From contig NZ_BLIG01000001.1 in NCBI RefSeq assembly GCF_009811415.1, positions 186,001 through 250,000 of the forward strand: a stretch of 64,000 bases of DNA, in the 5' to 3' direction. The stretch is from Alteromonas sp. KUL106 (GTDB lineage: Bacteria > Pseudomonadota > Gammaproteobacteria > Enterobacterales > Alteromonadaceae). Shown here piece after piece: positions 44,339 to 53,903 of this stretch. Numbering within the stretch: position 1 is the stretch's first letter; each line of letters begins with the position of its first letter. The translations under genes and the position numbers were made by a program. The notes beneath the pieces were generated by a model. It worked only from the letters and a program-made list of their open reading frames with translations, did no database searches and had not been told where the DNA came from.

Positions 44339-45850
44339 ATGAAATCTGCCAAAACACTTACCGCTTTAACACTTTCCATTTGCCTAGCATCACTTTTAGG
44401 CTGCGCGGAACCTGAAACCTTAACGGCCTCCTCCTCGCCTGTCGAAGAAACACAAGAAGCCAATCTTTTAAAGACGGGGCTAGCAGGGCGTATTCGCATT
44501 GAAGGGCAAGCGGTTGATTTCCAGTCTTTAGAACAACGACTGGCGCATTACAAGGTGCCTGGGGTGTCTGTCGCATTTATGCGAAATGGACAGTTAGCCT
44601 GGACCATGCAAAGCGGCGTTAAAGACTTAACAACCAAATTGGCGGTTGATGAAGACACAGTATTTCAAGCGGGCAGTATTTCTAAGCCCGCATTTGCAGC
44701 AGTATTGATGAAGTACCGCCAAGATAACCCTATTGATTTAGATACAGACGTAAATAACTTGCTTACCAGCTGGAAATTACCCGAACACGAATGGACTGGC
44801 CAAGAAGCGGTGTCGTTACGCCGACTTTTAAGCCACACGGCGGGTACCACAGTGCATGGCTTCCCTGGTTACGCCGCTGGTGAGCCAGTGCCAACTTTGC
44901 AGCAAGTGTTAGAAGGCACAGCGCCTGCAAACACCAGCGCAGTAGTTGTTGATATTAAACCAGGCACGCAAATGCGTTATTCGGGTGGTGGCACTACGCT
45001 AGCTCAACTTGCCTTGCAAGACGTAGCTAACGAACCTTTGCCGACTATGTCACAACGGCTTTTGTTTAAACCTTTAGGTATGACACGTTCAGGATACGAA
45101 CAACCCATAACGACAAACCTATCAAACAATATGGCTACCCCATACGACGGTGACGGTTCGCCAATAAAAGGTGGTGCGCATACCTACGCCACACTCGCAG
45201 CGGCAGGTATGTGGAGTACGCCATCAGACATGTTGAAGCTGGCAAGCAGTGTACGCAGTGCGTATTTGGGGCAAAAAACAGACTGGATATCGCAAGATAC
45301 CGCACAAGAAATGTTAACCAACAATACACCAAGTATAAAGCCGCCTAATGTGGGAATTGGCTTTTTCATCAACATGGATGACAACGGGGAAATTTTAGGC
45401 TTTGGCCATGGCGGCGCAGATGCTGGGTTTATGTCGCAGCTATACATTGAGCTAGATACGGGCAACGGCTACGCCATTATGACCAACGGCAACAACGGTA
45501 GGCAGTTAATCACTGAACTAGAAATACGTTTAAAGGAAGCATTAGACGTTGGTTACTCTGAGCCTGAAATAAAAACACTAGTGCCCATTAGCCAAGACGA
45601 ACTAAGCCAATACATTGGGACCTATGAAGTGACAAAGCCAGTTATTGTTGATGTGGTGTTAGAAAAGACGGCCAATGGCTTTGTGCTTAACGCCTTACCT
45701 TATGTTGAAGATGAAGAGTATTTTCATGAAGGTGAAGGTAAGTTTTTTGCTAGGAATGGTAGCAGTATTCGTTTTGAGATGGATGAAGACAGTGGGTTGG
45801 TTACGGCGCTTGTGATGGATGGGAATATTCGGGGTTTTAGGAAGGAGTAG
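44339..45850 (+). CDS. Serine hydrolase, class C beta-lactamase family lipoprotein
   Basis: A 503-residue lipoprotein (LASLLGC lipobox at about 15-22) with a penicillin-binding-protein/AmpC-type domain. The nucleophile motif is GSISKPAF (SxxK); the YxN element is replaced by YSG in MRYSGGGTTLAQ; HGG in GHGGADAGFM matches the KTG-equivalent of esterase-like members. The C-terminal about 100 residues (DELSQYIGTYEVTKP...) form a DUF3471-like beta-domain. More likely an esterase or peptidase-like enzyme than a resistance beta-lactamase. The stop lies 20 nt from the IS element. Confidence 0.88.
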   Translation: MKSAKTLTALTLSICLASLLGCAEPETLTASSSPVEETQEANLLKTGLAGRIRIEGQAVDFQSLEQRLAHYKVPGVSVAFMRNGQLAWTMQSGVKDLTTKLAVDEDTVFQAGSISKPAFAAVLMKYRQDNPIDLDTDVNNLLTSWKLPEHEWTGQEAVSLRRLLSHTAGTTVHGFPGYAAGEPVPTLQQVLEGTAPANTSAVVVDIKPGTQMRYSGGGTTLAQLALQDVANEPLPTMSQRLLFKPLGMTRSGYEQPITTNLSNNMATPYDGDGSPIKGGAHTYATLAAAGMWSTPSDMLKLASSVRSAYLGQKTDWISQDTAQEMLTNNTPSIKPPNVGIGFFINMDDNGEILGFGHGGADAGFMSQLYIELDTGNGYAIMTNGNNGRQLITELEIRLKEALDVGYSEPEIKTLVPISQDELSQYIGTYEVTKPVIVDVVLEKTANGFVLNALPYVEDEEYFHEGEGKFFARNGSSIRFEMDEDSGLVTALVMDGNIRGFRKE

Positions 45851-45869
45851 TTGATAAGTATTGAATAAC

Positions 45870-46676
45870 CTAATTTACACAGTAAGACTGGAGCTCAAAT
45901 GTAGGTAATTCTACCTTGAAACATTTCCTAGAGTTGTAAAACATTTCGATGTAATCAAATATGTCGGCTCTTGCATGTTCACGTGTCGTATAGATTTTTC
46001 GTTTTATTCGTTCTCTCCTAAGTAGCTGGAAGAAGCTCTCTACTACCGCATTATCGTGGCAGTTTCCTCTGCGGCTCATGCTGGCTTTTAGATTATGCTC
46101 AGTTAGGAAGTCACTCCATTCATAGCCTGTAAATTGACTACCCTGATCTGAATGTATAAGTACCTGCTTTTTGGGCTTTCGTCGCCATACCGCAGCTAAA
46201 AGCGACTGAGTAACGAGTTCAGATTCCATGCGAGAACTCATCGACCAACCAACGACAGCGCGTGAGTATAAATCTAAGACAACGGCAAGATAGAGCCAGC
46301 CTTCATGGGTGCGGATATAAGTGATGTCAGTCACCCAATATCTGTTCGGTTTGGCAACCGTAAATTGCCTATCAAGCACGTTATGTGCAACAACCGCAGG
46401 CTTGCCGCTGAAGTGTCCTTTATGCTTTCTATAACCGACTTGTGCCTTTATACCTTCTAGTTTCATCAATTTAGCTACACGATGTTTGCTGCAAGCTTCG
46501 CCTAAATCCTTAAGGTCACTCGTGACTTTTCTATACCCGTAGACACAACCGCTTTCTAGCCAAGAATGCTTAATTAAGCCTGTTAGACGCTCGTCCTCAA
46601 GCTGTCGTTTTGACTTCGGCTTATCCATCCATGCATAGAAGCCGCTTCGCTGTATTGCTAGAGCTTCACACATCAA
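45870..46676 (-). CDS. IS3-family transposase OrfB (DDE integrase core)
   Basis: The DDE catalytic domain of an IS3-family transposase: WVTDITYI (first Asp), HSDQGSQFTG (second Asp), and NCHDNAVVESFFQLLRRE (Glu). The N-terminal HTH_21-like part (SGFYAWMDKPKSKRQLEDERL) precedes it. It has no real start: translation is expected by -1 frameshifting from orfA, after which the frame reads KYAFIKARLKNYPTKLMCEA. The C-terminus after MFYNSRK is odd, lacking the usual RRHxxLG...SPxxFE motif, so the end may be truncated or diverged. Confidence 0.85.
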   Translation of the reverse strand: MMCEALAIQRSGFYAWMDKPKSKRQLEDERLTGLIKHSWLESGCVYGYRKVTSDLKDLGEACSKHRVAKLMKLEGIKAQVGYRKHKGHFSGKPAVVAHNVLDRQFTVAKPNRYWVTDITYIRTHEGWLYLAVVLDLYSRAVVGWSMSSRMESELVTQSLLAAVWRRKPKKQVLIHSDQGSQFTGYEWSDFLTEHNLKASMSRRGNCHDNAVVESFFQLLRRERIKRKIYTTREHARADIFDYIEMFYNSRKCFKVELPTFELQSYCVN

Positions 46677-46705
46677 CTTTGTTGGGTAATTCTTGAGCCT
46701 AGCTT

Positions 46706-46996
46706 TTATGAACGCATATTTTTCTTTGACTCGCCCGCGAAAAATACGGTGGCTTCCTTTAGGATGTCGCGTTCCATTGTCACGCGTTTAAGCTCTTTTT
46801 CGAGTTGTTTAATACGGTCAGATTGTTCTTGAGATTGCCTATGTTCTTCACTATCTGGGCCATAAGCTTTTATCCAGTTATAAAGCGAACTGCTAGTCAC
46901 TCCTAGCCTCTCTGAGACGCTTGCCACCGAATAACCTTGGTCGGTAACCTGTTTTACGGCTTGTATTTTAAATTCTTCTGTAAATCGTTGAGACAT
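46706..46996 (-). CDS. IS3-family transposase OrfA
   Basis: A 96-residue DNA-binding subunit: MSQRFTEEFKIQAVKQVTDQGYSVASVSERLG is an HTH_Tnp_1 domain, followed by a leucine zipper (RIKQLEKELKRVTMERDILKEA). ATG at 46996 follows AAGGAG. The stretch at 46718-46727 (AAAGAAAAAT on the minus strand) is the probable slippery site for -1 frameshifting into orfB. Confidence 0.9.
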   Translation of the reverse strand: MSQRFTEEFKIQAVKQVTDQGYSVASVSERLGVTSSSLYNWIKAYGPDSEEHRQSQEQSDRIKQLEKELKRVTMERDILKEATVFFAGESKKNMRS

Positions 46997-47271
46997 CTTT
47001 TCTCCTTGGTGCACATAATTATAAAGCAATTAAGTGTCTAGAGAACTCTGGTCGATTCAGTGAGGTATTTTGATGCTTTAAAAATTGAAATATTTCAACG
47101 CAAGCTAAACCGCTATTTCTAAGACATTGTCAAAATTGGCTGAAAATTTTTTTAAAATATTTTTTAATCGCTCATAAAAGCAGTAAAAAAGACAATCAAG
47201 ATCGCTTGCGATCAATTGCTAATTCCTCAATTTTCTCATACTATCAATTTGTTCACATACAGAGATTAAAC

Positions 47272-47445
47272 ATGGCCGATGATATTTTGACCATTCAAGA
47301 GGTCGCCACCTACCTGAAGCTAAATGAAAAGACGGCATATCGTCTTGCAAGTGAAGGCAAATTACCTGGGTTCAAGGTAGGTGGTAGTTGGCGCTTTAAG
47401 CGCGTAGATTTGGAAAAGTGGATTGAAGAACAAAAACAAAAATAA
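47272..47445 (+). CDS. Excisionase-like helix-turn-helix protein
   Basis: A 57-residue DNA-binding protein of the MerR/excisionase (HTH_17) type: ILTIQEVATYLKLNEKTAYRLASEGKLPGFKVGGSWRFKR is the full winged-helix signature. It starts at ATG 47272; the frame is open earlier, but without domain content. It lies 8 bp before hsdR, so it may be cotranscribed with the defence genes and act as their regulator or as a leftover of the integrative element that brought them. Confidence 0.87.
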   Translation: MADDILTIQEVATYLKLNEKTAYRLASEGKLPGFKVGGSWRFKRVDLEKWIEEQKQK

Positions 47446-47453
47446 GGAATGTT

Positions 47454-50400
47454 ATGAAATTTAATGAAGATTCTCGCGTTAAGATCCCAGCTATTTTGCA
47501 TTTAATGCGTCTCGGCTACCAGTACTTATCACTTAAAGGGCAAAGCTGGGATCTAGATACCAATATCTTCCCTGAATTATTTAAAACCGCTATCAGCAAA
47601 ATTAACCCAGGTATTGAAGAAGCTGAAGCTGGCCGACTGTTAGAAGATGTAAAACTACTGCTTGATAATGAAGATCTAGGTAGAGCTTTCTTTGAGCGCC
47701 TGTCTGAGCGTTCAAATACCAAGTTGATTGACTTTGAAAACTTTAATAACAACACCTTCCATGTTGTTACCGAGCTGACGTGCCAGAATGGCGATGAAGA
47801 GTTCCGCCCAGATATCACGCTGCTAATCAATGGTATGCCGCTGGTGTTTATCGAGGTGAAAAAGCCGAATAACCGCGAAGGTATTTTGGCCGAGCGAGAC
47901 CGTATTAATAAGCGCTTTCAAAACCCTAAATTTAAACGTTTTGCCAACATCACCCAGTTTATGATTTTCTCTAATAACATGGAGTACGATGATGGAGACC
48001 CAGAACCAGTTCAAGGTGCTTTTTACGCTAGTAGTTCTTATCATAAACCGGTCTTTAACTATTTCCGCGAAGAAGAAATCTTAAATTTAACCGCCCTGTT
48101 AAAGCCAGTGTCGGATGATGACGAGTTAAAAGTTTTAAAAGACAATAATCTGGAAGTAATCCGTAGTAACCCAGAATTTCAAACCAACAAGCAACCAGAG
48201 CGACCTACCAATCGCATATGTACTTCGTTGTTATCACGTGAGCGCTTAGCCTTTATTTTACGTTATGCCTTGACCTATGTGTCGGAAACTGACGGATTAC
48301 AAAAACATATCATGCGCTATCCGCAGCTGTTTGCTACCAAAGCTATTGAAAATAAGCTCAGCGAAGGCATTAGAAAAGGTATTATTTGGCACACTCAAGG
48401 TAGTGGTAAAACCGCCCTTACATATTACAACGTGCGCTTTTTAACCGACTATTTCCAAAAACAGCAAATCATCCCTAAATTTTATTTTATTGTTGATCGC
48501 TTAGACTTACTGCAACAAGCGCAGCATGAATTTACCGCCCGTGGTTTAACCGTTCACACCATAAACTCGCGGGATGCCTTTACCCGTGATATTAAAGCCA
48601 CACAAGTGCTCCATAATCATTCTGGCAAGCCAGAAATCACCGTAGCAAATATTCAAAAGTTTAAAGATGACCCTGATGTAGTTAGCACTCAAGACTACAA
48701 CGTAGCGATACAGCGCGTGTACTTTTTAGACGAAGTTCACCGCAGCTATAACCCCAAAGGCAGTTTTTTAGCCAACTTGAGCCAGTCTGACAGCAACGCC
48801 ATCAAGATTGGCTTAACTGGAACGCCGCTATTGGGCGATGACTACAACTCTCGCGCCTTGTTTGGTGACTACATTCATAAGTACTACTACAACGCTTCCA
48901 TTGCCGACGGTTACACTTTGCGCCTAATCCGTGAAGAGATCAGCACCCAATACAAAATCGATTTGCAAAAAGCCCTTGAAGAAGCCGAAGTGAAAATGGG
49001 CGATGTTGATCGTAAGCTGATATACGCCCACCCAAATTTTGTTGAACCTATGCTCACTTACATAGTGAACGACTTTGAAAAAAGTCGTGGTGCATTGAAT
49101 GATACTAGCATTGGCGGGATGGTGATCTGCGATAGTTCAGACCAAGCGAAGCAGATGTTTGAAATATTCAATGAGATTTATGCCGAAACGCCTATTCTTC
49201 CACAAAAAGTAGGCGACTCAAATAGCCAAGTACTCGAAGTCACTGAACCTGCTCCAACAGCTTATACCGAATCAGCTAAACAAGCCCAAAAAGTAAAAAA
49301 CGCCGCCCTGATCCTGCACGACATCGGCGCAAAAGAAGAACGTAAAAACTGGGTAGAAGATTTCAAAGCCGGCAAAATCGACTTTTTGTTTGTGTACAAC
49401 ATGCTACTCACGGGCTTTGATGCCAAGCGCCTGAAAAAGCTCTACCTTGGCCGAGTTATTCGCAAACACAACTTGCTTCAAGCCCTCACGCGTGTAAACC
49501 GTACATACAAAGATTTTCGCTATGGTTATGTGGTGGATTTTGCCGATATTCGTAAAGAATTTGATGCCACTAACAAGGCCTATTTCGACGAATTACAGTC
49601 GGAGCTTGGTGATGAGATGGAGCACTATTCAGACTTGTTTAAATCTCAGGAAGAGATCAAACAAGAAATCGAGCATATCAAAGATGTTTTGTTCCGCTTT
49701 GATACTGAGAACATGGAAGAATTCTGCAACCAAATCAGCCAAATACAAGACCGTGATACGGTACTGGCACTCAAGAAAGCCTTAGCCGATGCCCGTAGTT
49801 TGTATAACTTGATCCGCTTGCAAGGTGAATATGATTTTCTGGATGAACTGGATTTCGCCAAGCTCAATGTGCTTTACCGCGAAACCAGTAACCATTTAGA
49901 CCTACTAAACCTCAAAAACGATTTAGAAAGCGGCCAAGACACCAGCAATTTGCTCAACCGCGCTTTAGAAGACGTGATCTTCAAGTTTGTAAAAATCGGC
50001 GAAGAAGAACTGGTTCTGGCCGACAAGCTCAAAAACACCCTACGCCAAACCCGTGAAACCCTGGCCAGCAACTTTGATCAGCAAGATCCACAGTTTATTA
50101 GCTTGAAAGAAGAACTAGAGCGCTTGTTTAAGAAGAAAAACCTCAGCGAAGTCACCCAGGACGAAATGGTTGCAAACATTGACGCGCTCAATAAAATTCA
50201 CGACCGTGTGAAAGAACTCAACCGCCAAAACAACCAGCTGCGACAAAAGTATCTAGGTGATGCCAAATACACTCGTATTCATAAGCGCTTGCAAGAACGT
50301 GGGGATATTTCAGACAGTGAGCGAAAAATATTTGAGGCTTTAGTTGGCGTGAAACAAGATGCCGATGAGCAAGTCATCAACAATAGCCAAGTGCTCGACA

Positions 50401-50558
50401 ATGAAAGTTACTTCGAGCGCCAAATGATGCCGCTGGTAATTGCGCGCTTTATGAAAGAACAAAATATCAGGCTAAACGCAGACGCATCTCGTTATATTAA
50501 TCATCTCGTCGTCGCGGAATATTTAAAAGAATTTAATACCGGCAGCCAAGTTTGGTAG
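47454..50558 (+). CDS. hsdR: Type I restriction enzyme R subunit
   Basis: A 1034-residue endonuclease/translocase subunit. N-terminal PD-(D/E)xK nuclease: RPDITLLINGMPLVFIEVKK near residue 125-135. Superfamily 2 translocase motifs: HTQGSGKTALTYYNV (about 315, Walker A), FLDEVHRSYN (about 425), KIGLTGTPLLG, and C-terminal motifs TGFDAKRLKKLYLGRVIRKHNLLQALTRVNR. The C-terminal helical part binds the MS complex. It cleaves unmodified foreign DNA at a distance after ATP-driven translocation. Confidence 0.95.
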   Translation: MKFNEDSRVKIPAILHLMRLGYQYLSLKGQSWDLDTNIFPELFKTAISKINPGIEEAEAGRLLEDVKLLLDNEDLGRAFFERLSERSNTKLIDFENFNNNTFHVVTELTCQNGDEEFRPDITLLINGMPLVFIEVKKPNNREGILAERDRINKRFQNPKFKRFANITQFMIFSNNMEYDDGDPEPVQGAFYASSSYHKPVFNYFREEEILNLTALLKPVSDDDELKVLKDNNLEVIRSNPEFQTNKQPERPTNRICTSLLSRERLAFILRYALTYVSETDGLQKHIMRYPQLFATKAIENKLSEGIRKGIIWHTQGSGKTALTYYNVRFLTDYFQKQQIIPKFYFIVDRLDLLQQAQHEFTARGLTVHTINSRDAFTRDIKATQVLHNHSGKPEITVANIQKFKDDPDVVSTQDYNVAIQRVYFLDEVHRSYNPKGSFLANLSQSDSNAIKIGLTGTPLLGDDYNSRALFGDYIHKYYYNASIADGYTLRLIREEISTQYKIDLQKALEEAEVKMGDVDRKLIYAHPNFVEPMLTYIVNDFEKSRGALNDTSIGGMVICDSSDQAKQMFEIFNEIYAETPILPQKVGDSNSQVLEVTEPAPTAYTESAKQAQKVKNAALILHDIGAKEERKNWVEDFKAGKIDFLFVYNMLLTGFDAKRLKKLYLGRVIRKHNLLQALTRVNRTYKDFRYGYVVDFADIRKEFDATNKAYFDELQSELGDEMEHYSDLFKSQEEIKQEIEHIKDVLFRFDTENMEEFCNQISQIQDRDTVLALKKALADARSLYNLIRLQGEYDFLDELDFAKLNVLYRETSNHLDLLNLKNDLESGQDTSNLLNRALEDVIFKFVKIGEEELVLADKLKNTLRQTRETLASNFDQQDPQFISLKEELERLFKKKNLSEVTQDEMVANIDALNKIHDRVKELNRQNNQLRQKYLGDAKYTRIHKRLQERGDISDSERKIFEALVGVKQDADEQVINNSQVLDNESYFERQMMPLVIARFMKEQNIRLNADASRYINHLVVAEYLKEFNTGSQVW

Positions 50559-50591
50559 TGCCGGTAACACTAATTAGGAAACACAATTACA

Positions 50592-52229
50592 ATGGTTGAA
50601 TTAGAATTTCAGCAAAAAACTAAAACCCTGATTGATAGCTTAAAAAGCATCTGTGCCAACTATGGTTTAGGTAATGACGGTAACGAATTTAAAATCATTA
50701 CCCAAACGTTTTTGTATAAGTTTTTAAACGACAAGTTCGCCTTTGAAGCTAAAAAACTCGACGACACCATTGCCAAAGCAGACAAATGGGAAGAAGCCCT
50801 AGCAGTTATGTCAGAAGATGACCTCGACATGCTACAACTACAAATGGGCGGCGATACCGCACGCTTAAAACCGCAGCACTTTATCAGCTACTTGTTTAGC
50901 CAACAAAACGCCCCTGACTTTGCCAAGCTGTTTGACGACACCCTAATAGACATTGCTATTACCAATAACGATGTGTTTGCAGTAAAAACCGATGGCGGCG
51001 CAAAAGTGGTGCTGTTTGACCGAATCAGCCAATACATTGCTGACGACTCAAAACGCGATGCTTTCTGCCGCGCTATTATCAATAAACTGGTCGAGTTCAG
51101 CTTTGAGAGAATTTTTACGCAAAAATTCGACTTCTACGCCACCATCTTTGAATACCTGATCAAAGACTATAACAGCAATTCTGGCGGTAAATATGCCGAG
51201 TATTTCACCCCCCATGCGGTAGCGCGCATTATGGCGGAAATCTTAGTACCTAAAGAGCAGCGCGGTACGGTGCGCAATGTTGCCTGTTACGACCCATCGG
51301 CAGGTTCGGGTACGTTGCTGATGAACGTGGCGCACGCCATTGGTGAAAACCGCTGTAGCATTTACACGCAAGATATTTCGCAAAAATCATCCAATCTGCT
51401 GCGTTTAAACCTGATCTTAAATAATTTGGTGCACTCAATTCCGAATGTAATCCAAGGTAATACTGTGCTGCATCCCTACCATAAAGACGGTAAAGCGCTT
51501 AAACGCTTTGACTATATTGTTTCTAACCCGCCATTTAAGCTTGATTTCAGCGACTTTAGAGATGAGCTAGACAGTAAAGAAAACAAAGACCGATTTTTTG
51601 CCGGCATTCCAAAGATTAAAGCCAAAGCCAAGGACAAGATGGAGATTTACCAATTGTTCTTGCAGCACATCATTGCCTCACTTAAACCGGGCGGCAAAGC
51701 CGCTGTCGTGGTGCCAACGGGTTTTATTACCGCACAATCGGGCATTGACAAAGGCATTCGCGAACATTTGGTAAAAAACAAAATGCTGGCGGGCGTGGTG
51801 TCTATGCCATCGAATATCTTCGCCACCACAGGTACTAATGTATCCATTCTGTTTATCGATGCTAGTAACGATGGTGATGTAGTACTGGTAGATGCCTCTA
51901 ACTTGGGCGAAAAAGTTAAAGACGGCAAAAACCAAAAAACCGTATTAACGCCAGACGAAGAACAACAAATTATTGATGTCTTTAACGCTAAACAAGCTGT
52001 AGAAGATTTTTCCGTCGTGGTCAGTTATGCCGACATCGAAGCGAAAAACTACTCATTAAGTGCGGGCCAGTACTTTGATGTCAAAATCGAATATGTGGAT
52101 ATTACCCCAGAGCAATTCGCACAAAAGATGCAGGGTTTTACCAGTAACCTAGATAACCTGTTTAGTCAGTCTCATGAATTGGAAACGGAGATTAAAAAGC
52201 AGTTGGCGGGGTTGAAGTTTAATGGATAA
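50592..52229 (+). CDS. hsdM: Type I restriction enzyme M subunit
   Basis: A 545-residue adenine-N6 methyltransferase. A helical N-terminal HsdM domain is followed by the SAM motif DPSAGSGTLLMNVA (about 235) and catalytic motif NPPF in YIVSNPPFKLDF (about 312). With HsdS it methylates host sites. It overlaps hsdS by 8 nt. Confidence 0.95.
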   Translation: MVELEFQQKTKTLIDSLKSICANYGLGNDGNEFKIITQTFLYKFLNDKFAFEAKKLDDTIAKADKWEEALAVMSEDDLDMLQLQMGGDTARLKPQHFISYLFSQQNAPDFAKLFDDTLIDIAITNNDVFAVKTDGGAKVVLFDRISQYIADDSKRDAFCRAIINKLVEFSFERIFTQKFDFYATIFEYLIKDYNSNSGGKYAEYFTPHAVARIMAEILVPKEQRGTVRNVACYDPSAGSGTLLMNVAHAIGENRCSIYTQDISQKSSNLLRLNLILNNLVHSIPNVIQGNTVLHPYHKDGKALKRFDYIVSNPPFKLDFSDFRDELDSKENKDRFFAGIPKIKAKAKDKMEIYQLFLQHIIASLKPGGKAAVVVPTGFITAQSGIDKGIREHLVKNKMLAGVVSMPSNIFATTGTNVSILFIDASNDGDVVLVDASNLGEKVKDGKNQKTVLTPDEEQQIIDVFNAKQAVEDFSVVVSYADIEAKNYSLSAGQYFDVKIEYVDITPEQFAQKMQGFTSNLDNLFSQSHELETEIKKQLAGLKFNG

Positions 52230-53349
52230 AACAATAGGTCTTGCTTGTAACATATCAACCGGAAAACTAGATGCCAATCAAGCGGTTTCAGGCGGAGAAT
52301 ATCCATTTTTTACTTGTGCTGAATTCCCTGATCAGATAGATCACTTTGCATATGATGATGATGTTGTGCTTGTAGCTGGTAACAATGCCCGGGGGAATTT
52401 TCATGTAAGTCGGTACAAGGGGAAATTCAATGCTTACCAGCGCACTTATATTCTAACCGCCAAAGAAGGCTTCAATATTGATTATGTTTATTACGCACTA
52501 AAACTCGAATTAAAGAGATTACGGGAAAAGTCACAAGGCTCTCAAACTAAATTTTTGACGATGCCAATTCTCACAGGAATCCACTTTCGCGATATTACAG
52601 GTGATGAACAATCAAAAATCGCCAATGTATTAAGTGTCATCGATAAAAAAATCGAACTCAATAACCGCATCAACGCCGAGCTGGAGGCCATGGCCAAAAC
52701 CCTGTACGACTATTGGTTTGTACAGTTCGACTTCCCCGATGCCAATGGCAACTCCTACAAGACCTCCGGTGGCAAAATGGTATACAACCCAATCCTAAAA
52801 CGGGAAATACCGGAGGGATGGGAAGTAAAAAATCTAGGTGACATTTCTCATATTAAAGCCGGCGGAGATAAGCCGACAGGATATTCTGAAACACAAACAG
52901 ATGATAACCAAGTCCCTATATTTTCAAATGGAATCACTGAAGATGGTCTTTATGGCTACACAAGCAAAGCCACAATTGAATTTCCGAGCATTACAGTCTC
53001 TGCGCGTGGAACAATTGGTTATGCTGTATTGAGAACGAAACCATTCGTCCCAATAATTCGATTACTTGTATTGACACCGTATCATAGCGAAGACATTAAA
53101 TTTTTAGATGAGGCAGTCAAACGAATAGGGTTCGAAAACTCAGGGTCGGTTCAACAACAGTTAACAGTACCGCAAATTTCCAAGATTAATATTATTTATC
53201 CACCGCAAATAATTCGTGAACAGTATGCTGGCGCAGTTATGGGTAGTGTGAAAAAAATTGAATTGCTGAAGGAGCAAAGCCGAGATCTTAAGGCTTTACG
53301 CGACTGGCTTCTCCCCATGTTAATGAACGGCCAGGTAACAGTAAAATGA
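52222..53349 (+). CDS. hsdS: Type I restriction enzyme S (specificity) subunit
   Basis: A 375-residue specificity subunit with two target-recognition domains (about 1-130 and 190-330), each followed by a conserved helical spacer (KIANVLSVIDKKIELNNRINAELEAMAK and VKKIELLKEQSRDLKALRDWLLP). The first TRD lacks some N-terminal residues compared with longer relatives (it starts close to IGLACNISTGKL). The 3' end overlaps kwaA by 4 nt (ATGA). The target sequence cannot be inferred. Confidence 0.92.
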   Translation: MDKTIGLACNISTGKLDANQAVSGGEYPFFTCAEFPDQIDHFAYDDDVVLVAGNNARGNFHVSRYKGKFNAYQRTYILTAKEGFNIDYVYYALKLELKRLREKSQGSQTKFLTMPILTGIHFRDITGDEQSKIANVLSVIDKKIELNNRINAELEAMAKTLYDYWFVQFDFPDANGNSYKTSGGKMVYNPILKREIPEGWEVKNLGDISHIKAGGDKPTGYSETQTDDNQVPIFSNGITEDGLYGYTSKATIEFPSITVSARGTIGYAVLRTKPFVPIIRLLVLTPYHSEDIKFLDEAVKRIGFENSGSVQQQLTVPQISKINIIYPPQIIREQYAGAVMGSVKKIELLKEQSRDLKALRDWLLPMLMNGQVTVK

Positions 53350-53903
53350 TTAATACTGCGTTTCGGGTCTTACTCACAGCTAATGCTACATCGCTACTGG
53401 TGATTATCTATTTGGTGCAAAAAGGCACCACGATTAGTCAATTATTCGGTGGACTAGATTGTTTCAGTTGGACAGTTAAACTTCCGAACGTAGCCTCGTA
53501 TTTGTTTTATTTGGCCATACCCATCTTATCGACGGGTTTGAGTATTTGGCTGAGTCAATACTTGGGTAAAGACGAATTTAAAGAGGGTGAAGTCGCTAGT
53601 ATTGAACATGCAAATAACAGCTTTCTACCCAGTTACTTGGGCTACTTTTTTGTGGCGCTGAGCATAGGCAACTGGGAAACCCTGTGGTTTGTGTATGGGG
53701 TGTTGTTCGTATTCACCTTTCTTTCGCAGGCACTCTACTTTAATCCACTGTTTTTGTTGTTTGGTTATGAGTTTTACAACATCACGACTAAAAACGGCAC
53801 AGCCATTTTTCTGATTAGCAAAGCGCGCTACAAAAAGCCTGATGACATTCAAATACCGTTGGCTTATCGAATTAATAATTATACTTTTATCGAGCGAGAG
53901 TAA
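53346..53903 (+). CDS. kwaA: Kiwa defence membrane subunit KwaA
   Basis: A 185-residue membrane protein with about four helices (roughly residues 8-24, 48-68, 93-111 and 115-138) and the NPLFLLFGYEFYNI motif after the last, a recurring feature of KwaA proteins. It starts inside hsdS (ATGA overlap) and ends inside kwaB (TAATG). Kiwa is a two-gene antiphage system; KwaA is its membrane sensor. The call rests mainly on the next gene and on topology. Confidence 0.8.
   Translation: MINTAFRVLLTANATSLLVIIYLVQKGTTISQLFGGLDCFSWTVKLPNVASYLFYLAIPILSTGLSIWLSQYLGKDEFKEGEVASIEHANNSFLPSYLGYFFVALSIGNWETLWFVYGVLFVFTFLSQALYFNPLFLLFGYEFYNITTKNGTAIFLISKARYKKPDDIQIPLAYRINNYTFIERE

Larger units (their letters stand above)
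45870..46996 (-). mobile_element. IS3-family insertion sequence (coding part)
   Basis: orfA and orfB in the IS3 arrangement. The ends could not be fixed: no clear terminal inverted repeats were found by eye between 45855-45885 and 47020-47060. It lies between the serine hydrolase gene and the defence island. Confidence 0.75.

Noticed and set aside
44339..45850. Antibiotic-resistance beta-lactamase
   Set aside because: The YxN motif is altered to YSG and a DUF3471-like tail is present, so an esterase/peptidase-type relative is more likely.
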